The translations under genes and the position numbers were made by a program. The notes beneath the pieces are model-generated. The model searched no databases, was not told where the DNA came from, and saw nothing but the letters and a program-made list of their open reading frames with translations. A DNA stretch of 64,000 nucleotides from Xanthomonas arboricola pv. guizotiae (GTDB lineage: Bacteria > Pseudomonadota > Gammaproteobacteria > Xanthomonadales > Xanthomonadaceae). Shown piece after piece: positions 51,264 through 61,709 of the stretch. Where the stretch lies: assembly GCF_002940205.1 (NCBI RefSeq), contig NZ_MDSK01000009.1, forward strand, positions 1 to 64,000, in the 5' to 3' direction. Position 1 is the stretch's first letter; every line of letters begins with the position of its first letter.

Positions 51264-52182
51264 GTCGTATCTGCCCGGCGATGCGCCTGCCTGGGATGCC
51301 TTGGTGGCGTCCTCGCGCAACGGCAATGTGTTGCATCGGCGCGGCTACATGGACTATCACGCCGACCGCTTCGTGGACGCATCGTTGCTGATCGAGCGCG
51401 GTGGTGAGGTGGTGGCGGTGTTGCCGGCGAACGTGGAGGGCGACTGTGTCAGCAGCCACGCCGGCCTGACCTATGCCGGCCTGCTGTCGTCCACGGCCCT
51501 GCGCGCGGCTGCGACCTTGCAGGTGTTCGAACAGATCGCCGCGCACTATCGTGCGCGCGGGGTACGCGCGCTTGTGTACAAGCCGGTGCCGCATATCTTT
51601 CACGCATATCCGGCCGAAGAAGACCTGTACGCCCTGCATCGCGTGGGCGCGCAGCTGTACCGGCGCGATCTGTCCTCGGCGATCGCCTTGCGCGAGCCAT
51701 TTGCGTTCAGCGCCGAACGGCGACGCTCGCTGGGCAAGGCGCGCAAGGCCGGTATGCAGATCCGGGTCGGCACCCGACTCGATGAATTTCATGCCCTGCT
51801 GACCGAGGTGTTGCAGCGCCACCAGGTGGCGCCGACGCATCGGCTGGACGAGCTGCAATTGCTGCAACGCCGGTTTCCGCAGCAGATCGTGCTGCATGAG
51901 GCGCGAGCCGAAGGGGAGCTGTTGGCGGCAGCACTGGTACTGGATTTCGGTCGCAGCGTGCACACCCAGTATCTGGCGGTGTCCGCGCGCGGTCGCCAGC
52001 TGGATGCGCTGAGCCTGCTGCTGGCCGAGCTGATCAGCCAGGTGTATGCGCAGCGCCATTACTTCAGCTTCGGTATCTCGACCGAGCAGGCCGGTCAGGT
52101 GCTCAACGACGGTCTGGTCGAACAGAAGGAACGTTTCGGCGCACGCGCCGTGGTACAGGATTTTTATCGGTGGATGCTGTAA
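51250..52182 (+). CDS. FemAB/GNAT-like acyltransferase
   Basis: The 310-residue protein resembles the FemAB/GNAT superfamily: [32 protein letters not shown] at the front, [17 protein letters not shown] in the middle, and a C-terminal acyltransferase-like core ([31 protein letters not shown] and [11 protein letters not shown]). Such proteins in surface polysaccharide operons add acyl or aminoacyl groups to sugars. It starts 14 bases inside the end of the propeller gene. Confidence 0.7.
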   Translation: MFSVRSYLPGDAPAWDALVASSRNGNVLHRRGYMDYHADRFVDASLLIERGGEVVAVLPANVEGDCVSSHAGLTYAGLLSSTALRAAATLQVFEQIAAHYRARGVRALVYKPVPHIFHAYPAEEDLYALHRVGAQLYRRDLSSAIALREPFAFSAERRRSLGKARKAGMQIRVGTRLDEFHALLTEVLQRHQVAPTHRLDELQLLQRRFPQQIVLHEARAEGELLAAALVLDFGRSVHTQYLAVSARGRQLDALSLLLAELISQVYAQRHYFSFGISTEQAGQVLNDGLVEQKERFGARAVVQDFYRWML

Positions 52183-53294
52183 TGGATGTGCCGTTCTTGG
52201 ATTTGCGCGCGGTCAATGCGCGCTATGCCGATGCGCTGAAGGTCGCCGCGGCGCGGGTGATCGACGCCGGCTGGTATGTGCTTGGGCAGGAGCTGGCCGC
52301 CTTCGAGGAAGAATTCGCCAGCTACTGTGGCGCTGCGCAGACGGTGGGTGTGGGCAACGGGCTGGATGCGTTGTCGCTGATCCTGCGCGGCTATCGCGAG
52401 CTGGGCGTGTTGCGCGAGGGCGATGAAATCATCGTGCCCTCCAATACCTTCATCGCCAGCTTTCTTGCGATCAGCCAGAACCACCTGGTGCTGGTGCCGG
52501 TGGAGCCGGACCCTGCGACCTTCAACATCGACCCGGCCAGCGTGGAGCAGGCGATCGGCCCGCGCACGCGCGCCATCATGGCGGTGCATCTGTATGGGCA
52601 GTTGGCCGATATGGCGGCGCTACAGACGCTGGCGCATCGCTACGGGTTGCTGCTGATCGAAGATGCCGCGCAGGCGCATGGCGCCAGCGCGCACGGGCGC
52701 CGTGCCGGCGCCTTCGGCGATGCGGCGGCGTTCAGTTTCTTCCCGACCAAGAACCTGGGCGCACTCGGCGATGGCGGCGCGGTGGTGACCTCGGATACGC
52801 GCCTGGCCGAGCGCATCCGCGCGCTGCGCAACTACGGGTCGCAGCTGAAGTATCACCACCTCTGCCAGGGTGTGAATTCGCGGCTGGACGAATTGCAGGC
52901 GGCGTTCCTGCGGGTCAAGCTGGGCTATCTGGACGATGAGATCGGCCGCCGCCGTGCGGTGGCGCAGCGCTACCTGCACGGCATCGACAACCCCCTGATC
53001 ACCTTGCCCACGGTGGTGGCCGACGCGCAGCACGTCTGGCATCTGTTCGTGGTGCGCAGCGCCCAGCGCGATGCCTTGCAGGCGCATCTGCTGCGCGCGG
53101 GCATCCATACCCAGATCCATTACCCGGTGCCGCCGCATCGGCAACCGGCCTACACCGCCTTGGGCGATGCCTGCCTGCCGGTGAGCGAGCGGCTGCACCG
53201 TGAGGTGCTGAGCCTGCCGATGGGGCCGGCACTGGACGATGCGTCGGTTGCGCAGGTGATTGCCGCATGCCAGTCGTTTGGCGGCGCTGCATGA
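52182..53294 (+). CDS. DegT/DnrJ/EryC1 aminotransferase (FdtB/QdtB-like)
   Basis: The 370-residue protein has the PLP-dependent sugar aminotransferase motifs: [33 protein letters not shown] with the Asp-xx-Gln, [16 protein letters not shown] with the PLP Lys, and [10 protein letters not shown]. It closely fits FdtB/QdtB enzymes that aminate C3 of dTDP-3-keto-6-deoxyhexose. The ATG shares two bases with the preceding stop (TAATG). With the isomerase and acyltransferase it would make a dTDP-3-acylamino-3,6-dideoxyhexose such as Fuc3NAc or Qui3NAc. Confidence 0.9.
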   Translation: MDVPFLDLRAVNARYADALKVAAARVIDAGWYVLGQELAAFEEEFASYCGAAQTVGVGNGLDALSLILRGYRELGVLREGDEIIVPSNTFIASFLAISQNHLVLVPVEPDPATFNIDPASVEQAIGPRTRAIMAVHLYGQLADMAALQTLAHRYGLLLIEDAAQAHGASAHGRRAGAFGDAAAFSFFPTKNLGALGDGGAVVTSDTRLAERIRALRNYGSQLKYHHLCQGVNSRLDELQAAFLRVKLGYLDDEIGRRRAVAQRYLHGIDNPLITLPTVVADAQHVWHLFVVRSAQRDALQAHLLRAGIHTQIHYPVPPHRQPAYTALGDACLPVSERLHREVLSLPMGPALDDASVAQVIAACQSFGGAA

Positions 53295-54544
53295 ATGTCG
53301 TGCGCAGCAGCGCCTACACCGGCGTTGCGACGCTGGCCAAGCTGCTGGCCGCGCTGGTGGTGGTGAAGCTGGTGGCGGTCTACGCCGGCCCGCAAGGAGT
53401 CGGCCGGCTGGGCCAGTTCCTCAATCTGATGGCGGTGCTGGCGGTGCTGGCAGGCGGCGGCATCAGTGCCGGCATCGTCAAGTACGTGGCCGAGTACCGC
53501 GACGACGCGGCTGCGCTGGCACGTCTGCTCGGCGCAGCGCTGTGGTACGCGTTCTGCGCGGCCTGCGTGATGGCGGCACTGGCGTTGCTGTTCAGTGGCG
53601 CCATTGCCGAGCGCCTGCTCGGCGATGCGGCGTACCGGCCGCTGATCTGCGTGGCGGCGGTGGCGCAGCTGGGCATCGCACTGGTCAACTACATCCTGGC
53701 GGTGATCAACGGCTTCATGGACGTGCGTCGCCTGGCTTTCGTGCAGGTCAGCGGCGCGGTGCTGAGCACGGCATTGGTGGCATGGCTGTCCAGCCGGGCA
53801 CAGCTGCAGGGCGCCTTGCTGGCGCTGGTGCTGGGCCAGGTGCTGTGGTTGCTGGCCGGCGTGCCGGCGCTGCGGCGCAGCGGTTATTTCCGGCGCGAGA
53901 TGTTGCGCATGCGCTTCGATGCGCAGATGACGCGCAGGCTGGCGGCGTTCTCGGTGATGACGCTGACCGCCACGCTGGTGCCGCAGCTGGTGGCCATGCT
54001 GGTGCGCGACCATCTGGCGCTGCAGTTCGGCTGGCAGCAGGTGGGTTACTGGCAGGCGGTGAGCCGGGTGTCGGACGCGTATCTGCTGTTCTTCACGACC
54101 GCAATCAACGTGTATTACCTGCCCAAGCTGGCATCGCTGCAGGAGCGCGCAGCGCTCGGGCGCGAGCTGCGGGCCGCGTATCGCCATGTGCTGCCGGCGG
54201 TGATCGTGATGGCGTTGGGCGTGTACCTGTGTCGCGATTGGCTGACCTGGCTGCTGTTCGACGCCCGGTTTGCACGGGCCGCGCCGCTGTACGCCCCGCA
54301 GCTGCTGGGCGATGTGATCAAGATCGCGGCCTTCGTGCTGTCGTACGTGATGCTGGCCAAGGCGATGACACGGCTGTTCGTGATCTCCGAATGCGTGTTT
54401 GCCGTCAGCTATCTGGCGCTGGTGTATCTGTTCACCGCGCAATGGGGGCTGATCGGTGCGATGTATGCCTTCCTCGCCAACTACGTGCTGTATCTGCTGT
54501 TCAACATCGTGGTGGTGCGGCGCTATCTGGCGCAGCCGGCATGA
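53291..54544 (+). CDS. Wzx-type polysaccharide flippase
   Basis: The 417-residue protein has about 12 membrane helices and the oligosaccharide flippase pattern near its N-terminus ([31 protein letters not shown]), which resembles WzxE. It should flip lipid-linked repeat units across the inner membrane. The ATG overlaps the stop of the aminotransferase (ATGA). Confidence 0.88.
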   Translation: MNVVRSSAYTGVATLAKLLAALVVVKLVAVYAGPQGVGRLGQFLNLMAVLAVLAGGGISAGIVKYVAEYRDDAAALARLLGAALWYAFCAACVMAALALLFSGAIAERLLGDAAYRPLICVAAVAQLGIALVNYILAVINGFMDVRRLAFVQVSGAVLSTALVAWLSSRAQLQGALLALVLGQVLWLLAGVPALRRSGYFRREMLRMRFDAQMTRRLAAFSVMTLTATLVPQLVAMLVRDHLALQFGWQQVGYWQAVSRVSDAYLLFFTTAINVYYLPKLASLQERAALGRELRAAYRHVLPAVIVMALGVYLCRDWLTWLLFDARFARAAPLYAPQLLGDVIKIAAFVLSYVMLAKAMTRLFVISECVFAVSYLALVYLFTAQWGLIGAMYAFLANYVLYLLFNIVVVRRYLAQPA

Positions 54545-55491
54545 GCGATTCCACCCAACCTGCCGGGCGCGCGCGCTGGCCGCTGGTATCGGTGCTGATT
54601 CCGGCCTTCAACCACGAACGCTTCGTGCAACGCTGCCTGGACAGCGTGCTGGAAGACCCATACCCGTGCAAGGAGCTGGTCATCATCGACGACGGCTCCA
54701 GCGACGCGACCGGCGAGAAGATTGCGCAGTGGATCGCCAGCCATGGCCATCGGCTGCCGGTGCAGTTCGTACAGCGAACCAACCGTGGGGTGGCAACCAC
54801 GCTCAACGAGCTGGCGCTGCGTGCGCGCGGCGAGTACCTGCGGCTGGGCGCAAGCGACGATTATCTGCTGGCCGGCGGGCTGGATGCGCAGGTGCGCTAC
54901 CTGCGCGCGCATCCGCAGAAACTGGCGGTGATTGGCGATGCCTGCGTGGTCGACCAGCATGGGCAGCTGCTGCACGGCAGCGCCATGCGCGACCTGCACC
55001 GGGTGGATGTGGACCTGTACCGCTCCGCGTCCGGCATCCGCCGCGCGGTGATCCAGCAGTGGGCGGTCGGCGGCGCGGTGGCCTTGCTGCGTCGCAGTGC
55101 CTTCGATGCGCGCGCCGGCTGGGACGAGTCGCTGCGGATCGAAGACTGGGATTTTTTCCTGCGCCTGGCCGCGCGTGATGCGCTGGGTTTTGTCGACGTG
55201 CCGGTGTGCGCGTACCGGTTGCATGGCCGCAATCTCAGCAAGACCGCGGACGTGCGCGCGCGCATCGCCAACCTGAGCGAGTCGCGTCAGGTGGCAATGC
55301 GCTGTGCGGAATTGTTCGATGCGCCCGAGCGCAGTTTGCTGCACGCGCAGTCGCACTACATCGCCGCCAAGGTGGCGTTCCTGCAGCGCCGGCCGCACCG
55401 GGTGATCGGGCATCTGCTCGCCTATGCCTGGGTGTCGCTGCCAGCCAGGTGGTGGCCCAGGCTGGCGCGCAGCGCGGTGAAACCGGCATGA
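54541..55491 (+). CDS. family 2 glycosyltransferase
   Basis: The 316-residue protein is a GT-A fold transferase: VSVLIPAFNHERFVQRCLDS, then IIDDGSSDATGEKIA and LGASDDYLLAGG with the acidic pairs, and WDFFLRLAARD further on. It adds one sugar to the growing repeat unit at the cytoplasmic side. Starts overlap with the flippase stop, and its stop overlaps the next start (ATGA in both cases). Confidence 0.9.
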   Translation: MSDSTQPAGRARWPLVSVLIPAFNHERFVQRCLDSVLEDPYPCKELVIIDDGSSDATGEKIAQWIASHGHRLPVQFVQRTNRGVATTLNELALRARGEYLRLGASDDYLLAGGLDAQVRYLRAHPQKLAVIGDACVVDQHGQLLHGSAMRDLHRVDVDLYRSASGIRRAVIQQWAVGGAVALLRRSAFDARAGWDESLRIEDWDFFLRLAARDALGFVDVPVCAYRLHGRNLSKTADVRARIANLSESRQVAMRCAELFDAPERSLLHAQSHYIAAKVAFLQRRPHRVIGHLLAYAWVSLPARWWPRLARSAVKPA

Positions 55492-56621
55492 GCACGTTGT
55501 TGCGCCGGCCGGCGACCTATCTGGCACTGCCGATGCTGCTCAGCTGCGCGCTGACGCTGCTGACCTATACGCTGCCCGGCGACTATCTTGACGGCATCGC
55601 GCTGCTGGCGGCCGCCGCCGCCGCGACCTGCGTGCTGGACGCCGTGCTGCGCGTGCAGTTGCCTGCGCTGGAGCGCTTTCGCGCCTACCGTTACGCCGGC
55701 ACCCGCGACGCCTTCCTGGTGATGACGCTGGCGGCAGTGGTGACGCTGTTCTGCATCGTGGACGTGGCGCTGTTTCCGATTCCGCTGTTCAGCGATCCGT
55801 CCTCGTATGCCACCTTGAGCCCGCTGCGCGCGCATGTGCGGCACATCTCCAACATGTGCTGGATCCTGCCGCCGATCGCGCTGCTGTGCGTGCGCCATCG
55901 CGGGCTGCGCGCGGCGATGCTGACGCTGGGATTCGTGTTTCCGATCGTGGTGATCGACCGCAACCGCATCTTTGCCGGGCTGTTTTCGTTCGTGCTGGTG
56001 ATGCTGTTGCGCCGCGATCCGGCACGTCGCCTGCCGTGGAAGACCATTGGCCTGCTGGTGCTGGCCGGCGGCGGGGTGTTTTCCATCCTCGGCGCACTGC
56101 GTTCCGGCTCGCTGGCCACGGTCGCCTTGCCGTTCAGTGCCTTGTATCGTGCCATGCCGCAGGGCGTGCAGTGGTTGCTGCTGTACATCAGCGCCGGGCC
56201 GTACAACTTCGGCGCGATCCTGGCCAAGGGCTATGTCAACGCCAGCTTCCTGGTCAATCAGCTGGTGCCGTTCAGTGGCTCGATCGCCACTGCCGGCACC
56301 AGCATCCCGCTGGATGCGCCCAACATCAATGTGGGCACCGAATTCTTTCCGTTCCTGATGGCCTGGGGCGCGCCGGGTGCGTTGCTGGCGCTGCTGGCGT
56401 TGTATGCGGGGCTGGTGTGGAGCGTGCGCCTGCTCAACCGCTCGCTGTCGATCTTCCATGTGCTGATCTTCCTGCGCATCGCCTATGCCTGCCTGATGTC
56501 GCCGTTCGCGCCGCAGGCCTTCACCTGGACCAATTTCGGCTTCATCGCGCTGTGCCTGGTGTTGCATGCCTGCACGGTGCTGTTGCCCACCCGCAATGCC
56601 GTACCCACCGCTGCTGCGTAA
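55488..56621 (+). CDS. membrane protein, likely O-antigen/EPS polymerase (Wzy-like)
   Basis: The 377-residue protein has about 10 membrane helices and one long periplasmic loop near residues 255-295 (VNQLVPFSGSIATAGTSIPL and following), as in Wzy polymerases. Sequence identity in this family is very low, so the call rests on topology and on position between flippase, transferases and a Wzz-like gene. It starts on the stop of the glycosyltransferase. Confidence 0.7.
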   Translation: MSTLLRRPATYLALPMLLSCALTLLTYTLPGDYLDGIALLAAAAAATCVLDAVLRVQLPALERFRAYRYAGTRDAFLVMTLAAVVTLFCIVDVALFPIPLFSDPSSYATLSPLRAHVRHISNMCWILPPIALLCVRHRGLRAAMLTLGFVFPIVVIDRNRIFAGLFSFVLVMLLRRDPARRLPWKTIGLLVLAGGGVFSILGALRSGSLATVALPFSALYRAMPQGVQWLLLYISAGPYNFGAILAKGYVNASFLVNQLVPFSGSIATAGTSIPLDAPNINVGTEFFPFLMAWGAPGALLALLALYAGLVWSVRLLNRSLSIFHVLIFLRIAYACLMSPFAPQAFTWTNFGFIALCLVLHACTVLLPTRNAVPTAAA

Positions 56622-56664
56622 TGCGCGGCAGCTCCGCTCCATCCTGTTCCAGAGCCGGTGCACC

Positions 56665-57516
56665 ATGACGCAACACGACGCTATCTATCTGATCGACCTG
56701 TGGCGCATCCTGCGTCGCGAATGGCGCTGGGCGCTGGCCGCACTGCTGGTGGTGCTTGCACTGACCTTGGCCTTTACCCGCCTGGCCAGGCCACAGTGGG
56801 AAGCCACCGCCTGGATCCAGGTCGGCGAGATCGGCCCCACGCCGGCCGGGCGCGACCCCAAGGTCGAACCGTTCCAGCGCGTGATCGACCGCATGAAGAC
56901 CCGGCTGTTCCAGGATGCGGTGCTGCGCCAGGCTGGCGTGCCACTGAAAAGCCGCGCTGCGCAGTTGTACCGCGGCAGCCTCAAGCCGGACCCGGACCCG
57001 TATGCCAATCTGATCGGGGTGACCATCCGGGCCGAATCGTCGGCGCAGGCGCGCAAGCTGGCGATGGCGACGGTGAGCGCCTTGCAGGGCCTGCACGGCG
57101 ACACCAATGCAGTGGCGCTCGCACTGGCGCGTACACGCCTGCAAGGCCTCACCGACGACCTGCGCGTGGCAATCCGCAACCGCGATCGGCTGCAGCAGCA
57201 GGTACAGGCCGGGCAGGGCACCGCTGCGGCCACGCCGGCCCAGGTTCTGGCGGGCGTGCTGTTGACCGACAGCAATGCCACCGTGCGCGCCTTGAAGAGC
57301 GAACGCGACGATCTGATTGCCCGGCTGACCACGCGCTACACCTACCAGACCTCGCTGGCGTGGCCGCTGTACGTGCCCGAGCAGCAGGCGTTTCCCAATG
57401 CCGTCACCGCCTGGGCGGCCGGCCTGCTCGGCGGTGCGGGGCTGGCGGTGCTGGCGGCGGTGTTGCGCAATGCATGGCGGCGCCGCGGGGTGGCCGCTCC
57501 GCGCGCTGCCGGCTGA
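56665..57516 (+). CDS. Wzz-like chain-length regulator protein
   Basis: The 283-residue protein has an N-terminal cytoplasmic tail, membrane helix at about 20-38 (RWALAALLVVLALTLAF), a periplasmic coiled-coil region (residues about 50-240) and a second membrane helix near 250-272. That is the polysaccharide co-polymerase (Wzz) layout. The second half lacks a tyrosine kinase domain. The ATG at 56665 is preferred; the frame is open from 56566. Confidence 0.75.
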   Translation: MTQHDAIYLIDLWRILRREWRWALAALLVVLALTLAFTRLARPQWEATAWIQVGEIGPTPAGRDPKVEPFQRVIDRMKTRLFQDAVLRQAGVPLKSRAAQLYRGSLKPDPDPYANLIGVTIRAESSAQARKLAMATVSALQGLHGDTNAVALALARTRLQGLTDDLRVAIRNRDRLQQQVQAGQGTAAATPAQVLAGVLLTDSNATVRALKSERDDLIARLTTRYTYQTSLAWPLYVPEQQAFPNAVTAWAAGLLGGAGLAVLAAVLRNAWRRRGVAAPRAAG

Positions 57517-57674
57517 TCTGCGCAGCGTCGTGCGGCACGCTGTGCAACGCTGCCCACGCTGCAACCAAACCGCCGACGCGTGGCACTCACCGGTCAATCA
57601 AGCGATTGCCGCGCTGGCGGTATCGCGCCTGGAGAGTGTCGTGAGAACAGCTGGATCGGTATGGGAGGCTGCGC

Positions 57675-58517
57675 ATGTCGGTGGTCAATGAGCATGCGGC
57701 GCGCGGCGGCACGGTGGCGCCGGAGCGCTTGCTGGAGACGCAACGCGCGTTCGACAGCGTTGCGCCCGACTACGACGGCCCACGCGGCAACAACGCGTTG
57801 ATCCAGCGCATGCGCACCACCTTGTGGGACACGGTCGCGGCCGAGCTGCCGGTGGGCTCGCATCTGGTGGACCTGGGTTGCGGTACCGGCCTGGATGCCG
57901 GCGAATTCGCACGTCGCGGTTACCACGTGCTGGCCACCGACTGGTCGCCGGCGATGGTCGAGCGCACCCGCCACCGCGCGGCCACGCAGGGCCTGCACGA
58001 GCGCCTGAGCGCGGCCCATGTCGGCATCCAGCAGCTCGACCAACTGGAGGGCAGCTTCGACGGCATGTATTCCAACTTCGGCCCGCTCAACTGCGCGCCG
58101 GATCTGCCGGCGGTGGCGGCCGAATGCGCGCGTCTGCTGCGCGCCGATGGCTGCCTGGTGTTCTCGGTGATCGGGCGCATCTGCCCCTGGGAGATCGGCC
58201 ATTACAGCGTGCGCGGACGGTTCAAACGCGCCGCGGTGCGGGCCGCGCGCGGGGTCACCGCGGTGGGCATGAACGGCCACACCATCTGGACCTGGTACCA
58301 CCTGCCGCGCGAGTTCTACCGCGCCTTCGCCAAGCACTTCGTGCTGGAGCGCTATCGCGCGTTGAGCCTGTTCCTGCCGCCGCCGTACCTGGTGGATTTT
58401 TGCGAGCGGCATCCGCGCCTGTCCGCGCGCCTGGGCCGGTGCGACGACCGGCTGGGCGGCCTGCCGTTGCTGCGCGACATGGGCGACCACTTCCTGATCG
58501 TGATGCGCAAGCGCTGA
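57675..58517 (+). CDS. SAM-dependent methyltransferase
   Basis: The 280-residue protein has the class I methyltransferase SAM-binding motif VDLGCGTGLDAGEFARRG near residue 66, followed by ATDWSPAMVERTR. The substrate is unknown; the operon suggests a sugar or lipid-linked sugar. Its ATG is preceded by GGGAGG. It lies 158 bases after the Wzz-like gene, a larger gap than elsewhere in the operon, so a separate promoter is possible. Confidence 0.85.
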   Translation: MSVVNEHAARGGTVAPERLLETQRAFDSVAPDYDGPRGNNALIQRMRTTLWDTVAAELPVGSHLVDLGCGTGLDAGEFARRGYHVLATDWSPAMVERTRHRAATQGLHERLSAAHVGIQQLDQLEGSFDGMYSNFGPLNCAPDLPAVAAECARLLRADGCLVFSVIGRICPWEIGHYSVRGRFKRAAVRAARGVTAVGMNGHTIWTWYHLPREFYRAFAKHFVLERYRALSLFLPPPYLVDFCERHPRLSARLGRCDDRLGGLPLLRDMGDHFLIVMRKR

Positions 58518-58529
58518 GTGGAGACGCCG

Positions 58530-59750
58530 ATGTCCATGGCCGATGTCTGTCTGCAGGGCGCGCGCTCGATCACCCTGGCCGGCCCCTCGCGCGCGCCGCT
58601 GACCATCCGCGCGGGGCGCTTCGGCGGCACGCTCGGCACGCGCAGCCTGCGCCTGGACCTGCAGGGGCATGTGCTGGCGCCCGGCCTGATCAATGCGCAC
58701 GATCATCTGCAGGTCAACTGCGTGCCGCCGCTGCCGCAGGGTGCGGCGTTTCCCAACAGCTATGCGTGGATCGAGGCATTCCAGGCGCATTTCCGGCATC
58801 CCGAGGTGGCCGCGGCCCTGCGTGTGCCCAAGGCGGTGCGCCTGCGTCACGGCGGATTGAAGAATCTGCTGGCCGGCGTCACCTGCGTGGCGCAGCACGA
58901 CCCGTGGCATGCCACCCTGGACGAGCCCGGCTTTCCGGTTGGCCTGCTGCGCGAGTTCGGCTGGAGTTATGCGCTGGGATGGACCGGCTACGGCCCACCG
59001 GTGCAGGGCAGCTTTGCCGCCACCTCGCCCGAGCATCCCTGGATGATCCACCTGGCCGAAGGCACCGACGCGGTGGCGGCCGCCGAGCTGGACGAACTGG
59101 ATCGGCTCGGTTGCCTGGCCTCCAACAGCGTGCTGATCCACGGCGTGGGCATGGGCGAGTGCGACATCGAGCGGGTGATCGCATGCGGCGCGGCGGTGGT
59201 GTGGTGCCCGTCGAGCAATCTTGCGCTGCTGGGTCGCACGCTCGACCCCTGGCGCCTGTGCATGGCGGGCCGGCTCGCGTTGGGCAACGATTCGCGCGTC
59301 AGCGGTTCGCGCGATCTGCTGGAAGAACTGCGCATCGCCGCCAGTAGCGGCTTGGCCGCGGATCTGTTGCTCGGCCTGGTCACCCATCAGTCGGCGCGCA
59401 TCCTGCGCATGGCCACGCGTGGACGCCTGGCACCGGGGGCAGCGGCCGATCTGGTAATCGTGCGCGACCGCGGTGGCGACCCGGCCGACAGCGTGGTGGG
59501 CTGCACACGCAGCGACCTGCGTGCGGTGATACGCGATGGCGTCCCGCGCATCGCCGACCCGGATTTTGCCGACTGGTTCGACGCTGCAGGCGTCCGGACC
59601 GTGCCGGTGCTGCTGGATGGCCGCCCCAAGCTGCTCGATGCCACGCTGGCCGATCCGGCGGTGCTGGCACTGGAACCAGGCCTGCAGCGCGTGGCGCAGG
59701 CTGCGCACCGGCCCGGCGTGGCGATGGCCGCCAGCGGTGCGCTGTCGTGA
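58530..59750 (+). CDS. amidohydrolase-family metal-dependent hydrolase
   Basis: The 406-residue protein has the amidohydrolase pattern: first metal site NAHDHLQV (H-x-H), later LIHGVGMGE with a His, and GNDSRVSGS with the metal Asp, resembling TrzA/AtzA or cytosine-deaminase-like enzymes. A beta-sandwich is formed by the termini. The substrate is unknown; in a polysaccharide operon it could deacetylate or deaminate an intermediate. ATG 58530 is preferred because GGAG lies upstream; GTG 58518 is also in frame. The next gene overlaps (GTGA). Confidence 0.85.
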   Translation: MSMADVCLQGARSITLAGPSRAPLTIRAGRFGGTLGTRSLRLDLQGHVLAPGLINAHDHLQVNCVPPLPQGAAFPNSYAWIEAFQAHFRHPEVAAALRVPKAVRLRHGGLKNLLAGVTCVAQHDPWHATLDEPGFPVGLLREFGWSYALGWTGYGPPVQGSFAATSPEHPWMIHLAEGTDAVAAAELDELDRLGCLASNSVLIHGVGMGECDIERVIACGAAVVWCPSSNLALLGRTLDPWRLCMAGRLALGNDSRVSGSRDLLEELRIAASSGLAADLLLGLVTHQSARILRMATRGRLAPGAAADLVIVRDRGGDPADSVVGCTRSDLRAVIRDGVPRIADPDFADWFDAAGVRTVPVLLDGRPKLLDATLADPAVLALEPGLQRVAQAAHRPGVAMAASGALS

Positions 59751-60445
59751 GCGCAGTGCCGACGCTGGAGCCGGCAGCGGCGTATGCGCTGTGGGCGCAG
59801 GCGTATCCGCCGCATGCGCACAACCCGGTGATGCTGGCCGAGGAGCGCGCCATGCTCGCGCTGATGCCGAGCGTGTTGCAGGGCCAGCACGTGCTGGATG
59901 CCGGCTGCGGCAGTGGCCGCTACATGCTGCATGCCTTGCGACGCGGCGCGCTGCAGGTCACCGGCGTGGATCTGTCGCCGCAGATGCTGCAGCGTGCGCA
60001 CGCCGAGCTGTCGCAGCACTGGCCAGCGGCGCGCATGCGCCTGCAACAGGGCAGCCTGGAGCAGCTGCCGCTGGACGATGCAGTGGCCGATCTCAGCGTC
60101 TGCGGCCTGGTGGTCGGCCATCTGCAGCGGCTATGGCCGGCGCTGGAAGAACTGCATCGGGTCACCCGCGTCGGCGGCATCGTGCTGTGCAGCGACGTGC
60201 ATCCGATCGGGCATGCGCTGGGCTGGCGGCGCGACTTCAAGGCCGATGGCCGGCACTACGCGGTGCGGCACACGCAACATCTCTACAGCCATTGGCATGC
60301 AGCCTGTGCGGCGCTGGGGATGGAGATCGAAGCGGTGGCCGAGCCGATGCTGGATCCGGCCGACATCGCGCCCGGTGCGCGGTTCGACCGGGCCGCGCTG
60401 CAGGTGCCGGTCGCGCTGGTGCTGCGGCTGCGGCGCATCGCGTGA
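59747..60445 (+). CDS. SAM-dependent methyltransferase
   Basis: The 232-residue protein has the motif VLDAGCGSGRYMLHALRRG near residue 48 and GVDLSPQMLQRA. A GTG start at 59747 overlaps the amidohydrolase stop. It resembles small UbiE/BioC-type methyltransferases, but the target cannot be told. It is part of the same operon. Confidence 0.85.
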   Translation: MSAVPTLEPAAAYALWAQAYPPHAHNPVMLAEERAMLALMPSVLQGQHVLDAGCGSGRYMLHALRRGALQVTGVDLSPQMLQRAHAELSQHWPAARMRLQQGSLEQLPLDDAVADLSVCGLVVGHLQRLWPALEELHRVTRVGGIVLCSDVHPIGHALGWRRDFKADGRHYAVRHTQHLYSHWHAACAALGMEIEAVAEPMLDPADIAPGARFDRAALQVPVALVLRLRRIA

Positions 60446-60581
60446 GTGCCGCGGCGGCCATGCTGGCGTGTGCCTGCAGCACCTCGGCCGCGGGCAAGCC
60501 TTGCCGATCGCGCGCCGCGCAGTGCGCGGCACCTGGCCCGATCGCGCTTGCAGACCGTGCAATCCGGGCGCGGTCGCTGTG

Positions 60582-61709
60582 ATGAGCCTGCGTGTGGCGC
60601 AACTCAATCTGCTGCCGACGCCGGCCGGCCTGACCGCAGAACAGGTGTTCGCGCAATGGCCATCGCTGGCCGATATCGCCGAGGCCGTCGCCAGCGCCGG
60701 GGTGCGCGTGGCGGTGGTCCAGGCCTCTGCACTGAACCTGCGGCTCACCCGCCAGGGCGTGGATTACCGCTTCGTCGAGCTGGGTGCGCGCGGCAGTGCG
60801 CAGCGCGCAGCGCTGCTTGCGGCGACGCTGCGCGAGATCGGTGCCGATGTGGTCCATGTCCACGGTCTGGAATTTGCCGGCGATGCAGGCCGTCTCGCCC
60901 GCCTGCTGCCGCATACGCCGATCCTGCTGCAGGATCACGCCAATCGCCCGCCGCGCTGGTGGGCCCGCAGTGTGTGGCGGCGTCGCTACGCTGCCGCCGC
61001 CGGGATCGCGTTCACCTCGCAGGACATGGCGCAGCCGTTCGTCCAGGCTCGCCTGTTCCAGGCCAGGACGCAGCTGTTTGCGATTCCCGAATCGAGCAGC
61101 CGCTTCTTGCCGGGCGATCGCCTGCAGGCACGCGAGCACACCCGCCTGCAGGGCGACCCCTGCGTGTTGTGGGTCGGGCATCTGAGCGCGGCCAAGGATC
61201 CGCTGTGCGTGCTCGATGCCGTCGCCCTGGCCGCGCGCGTGTTGCCGGGGCTGCGGCTGTGGTGCGTGTTCGACCAGGCGCCGTTGCTGGAGCAGGTGCA
61301 GCAGCGCCTGCGCGCCGATCCGTCGCTGGCGCGCTGCGTGCAGCTACTGGGCAAGGTGCCGCATGCGCGCGTGGAAACGCTGCTGCGTGCCTGCGACCTG
61401 TTCGTCTCCGCCAGCCATGCGGAGAGCTGCGGTTATGCCGCAGTGGAGGCGTATGCCTGCGGCACCTTGCCGCTCTTGACCGATATCCCGGCCTTTCGTG
61501 CGCTCAGCGATGGTGGCGCAGTCGGCGCGTTGTGGCCGGTGGGCGATGCCTCGGCCCTGGCGGAACTGCTGTTGCGGCTCTTCCGGCAACGCCCCGACCG
61601 CGCACAGGTGCGCGCGCATTTCGATGCACGGCTGTCGTTTGCCGCGGTGGGGCAACGCTGGAAGCATGCGTACACCCGGTTGCTGGCCGCGCCAGGGCGG
61701 GGCGCATGA
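60582..61709 (+). CDS. family 4 (GT-B) glycosyltransferase
   Basis: The 375-residue protein has the GT4 pattern: DVVHVHGLEFAG in the N-terminal half, WVGHLSAAKDPL at the domain linker and ASHAESCGYAAVEAYACGTL with the C-terminal acidic EX7E-type motif. It should transfer a sugar from a nucleotide donor. It begins 136 bases after the methyltransferase and overlaps the next transferase gene (ATGA). Confidence 0.88.
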   Translation: MSLRVAQLNLLPTPAGLTAEQVFAQWPSLADIAEAVASAGVRVAVVQASALNLRLTRQGVDYRFVELGARGSAQRAALLAATLREIGADVVHVHGLEFAGDAGRLARLLPHTPILLQDHANRPPRWWARSVWRRRYAAAAGIAFTSQDMAQPFVQARLFQARTQLFAIPESSSRFLPGDRLQAREHTRLQGDPCVLWVGHLSAAKDPLCVLDAVALAARVLPGLRLWCVFDQAPLLEQVQQRLRADPSLARCVQLLGKVPHARVETLLRACDLFVSASHAESCGYAAVEAYACGTLPLLTDIPAFRALSDGGAVGALWPVGDASALAELLLRLFRQRPDRAQVRAHFDARLSFAAVGQRWKHAYTRLLAAPGRGA

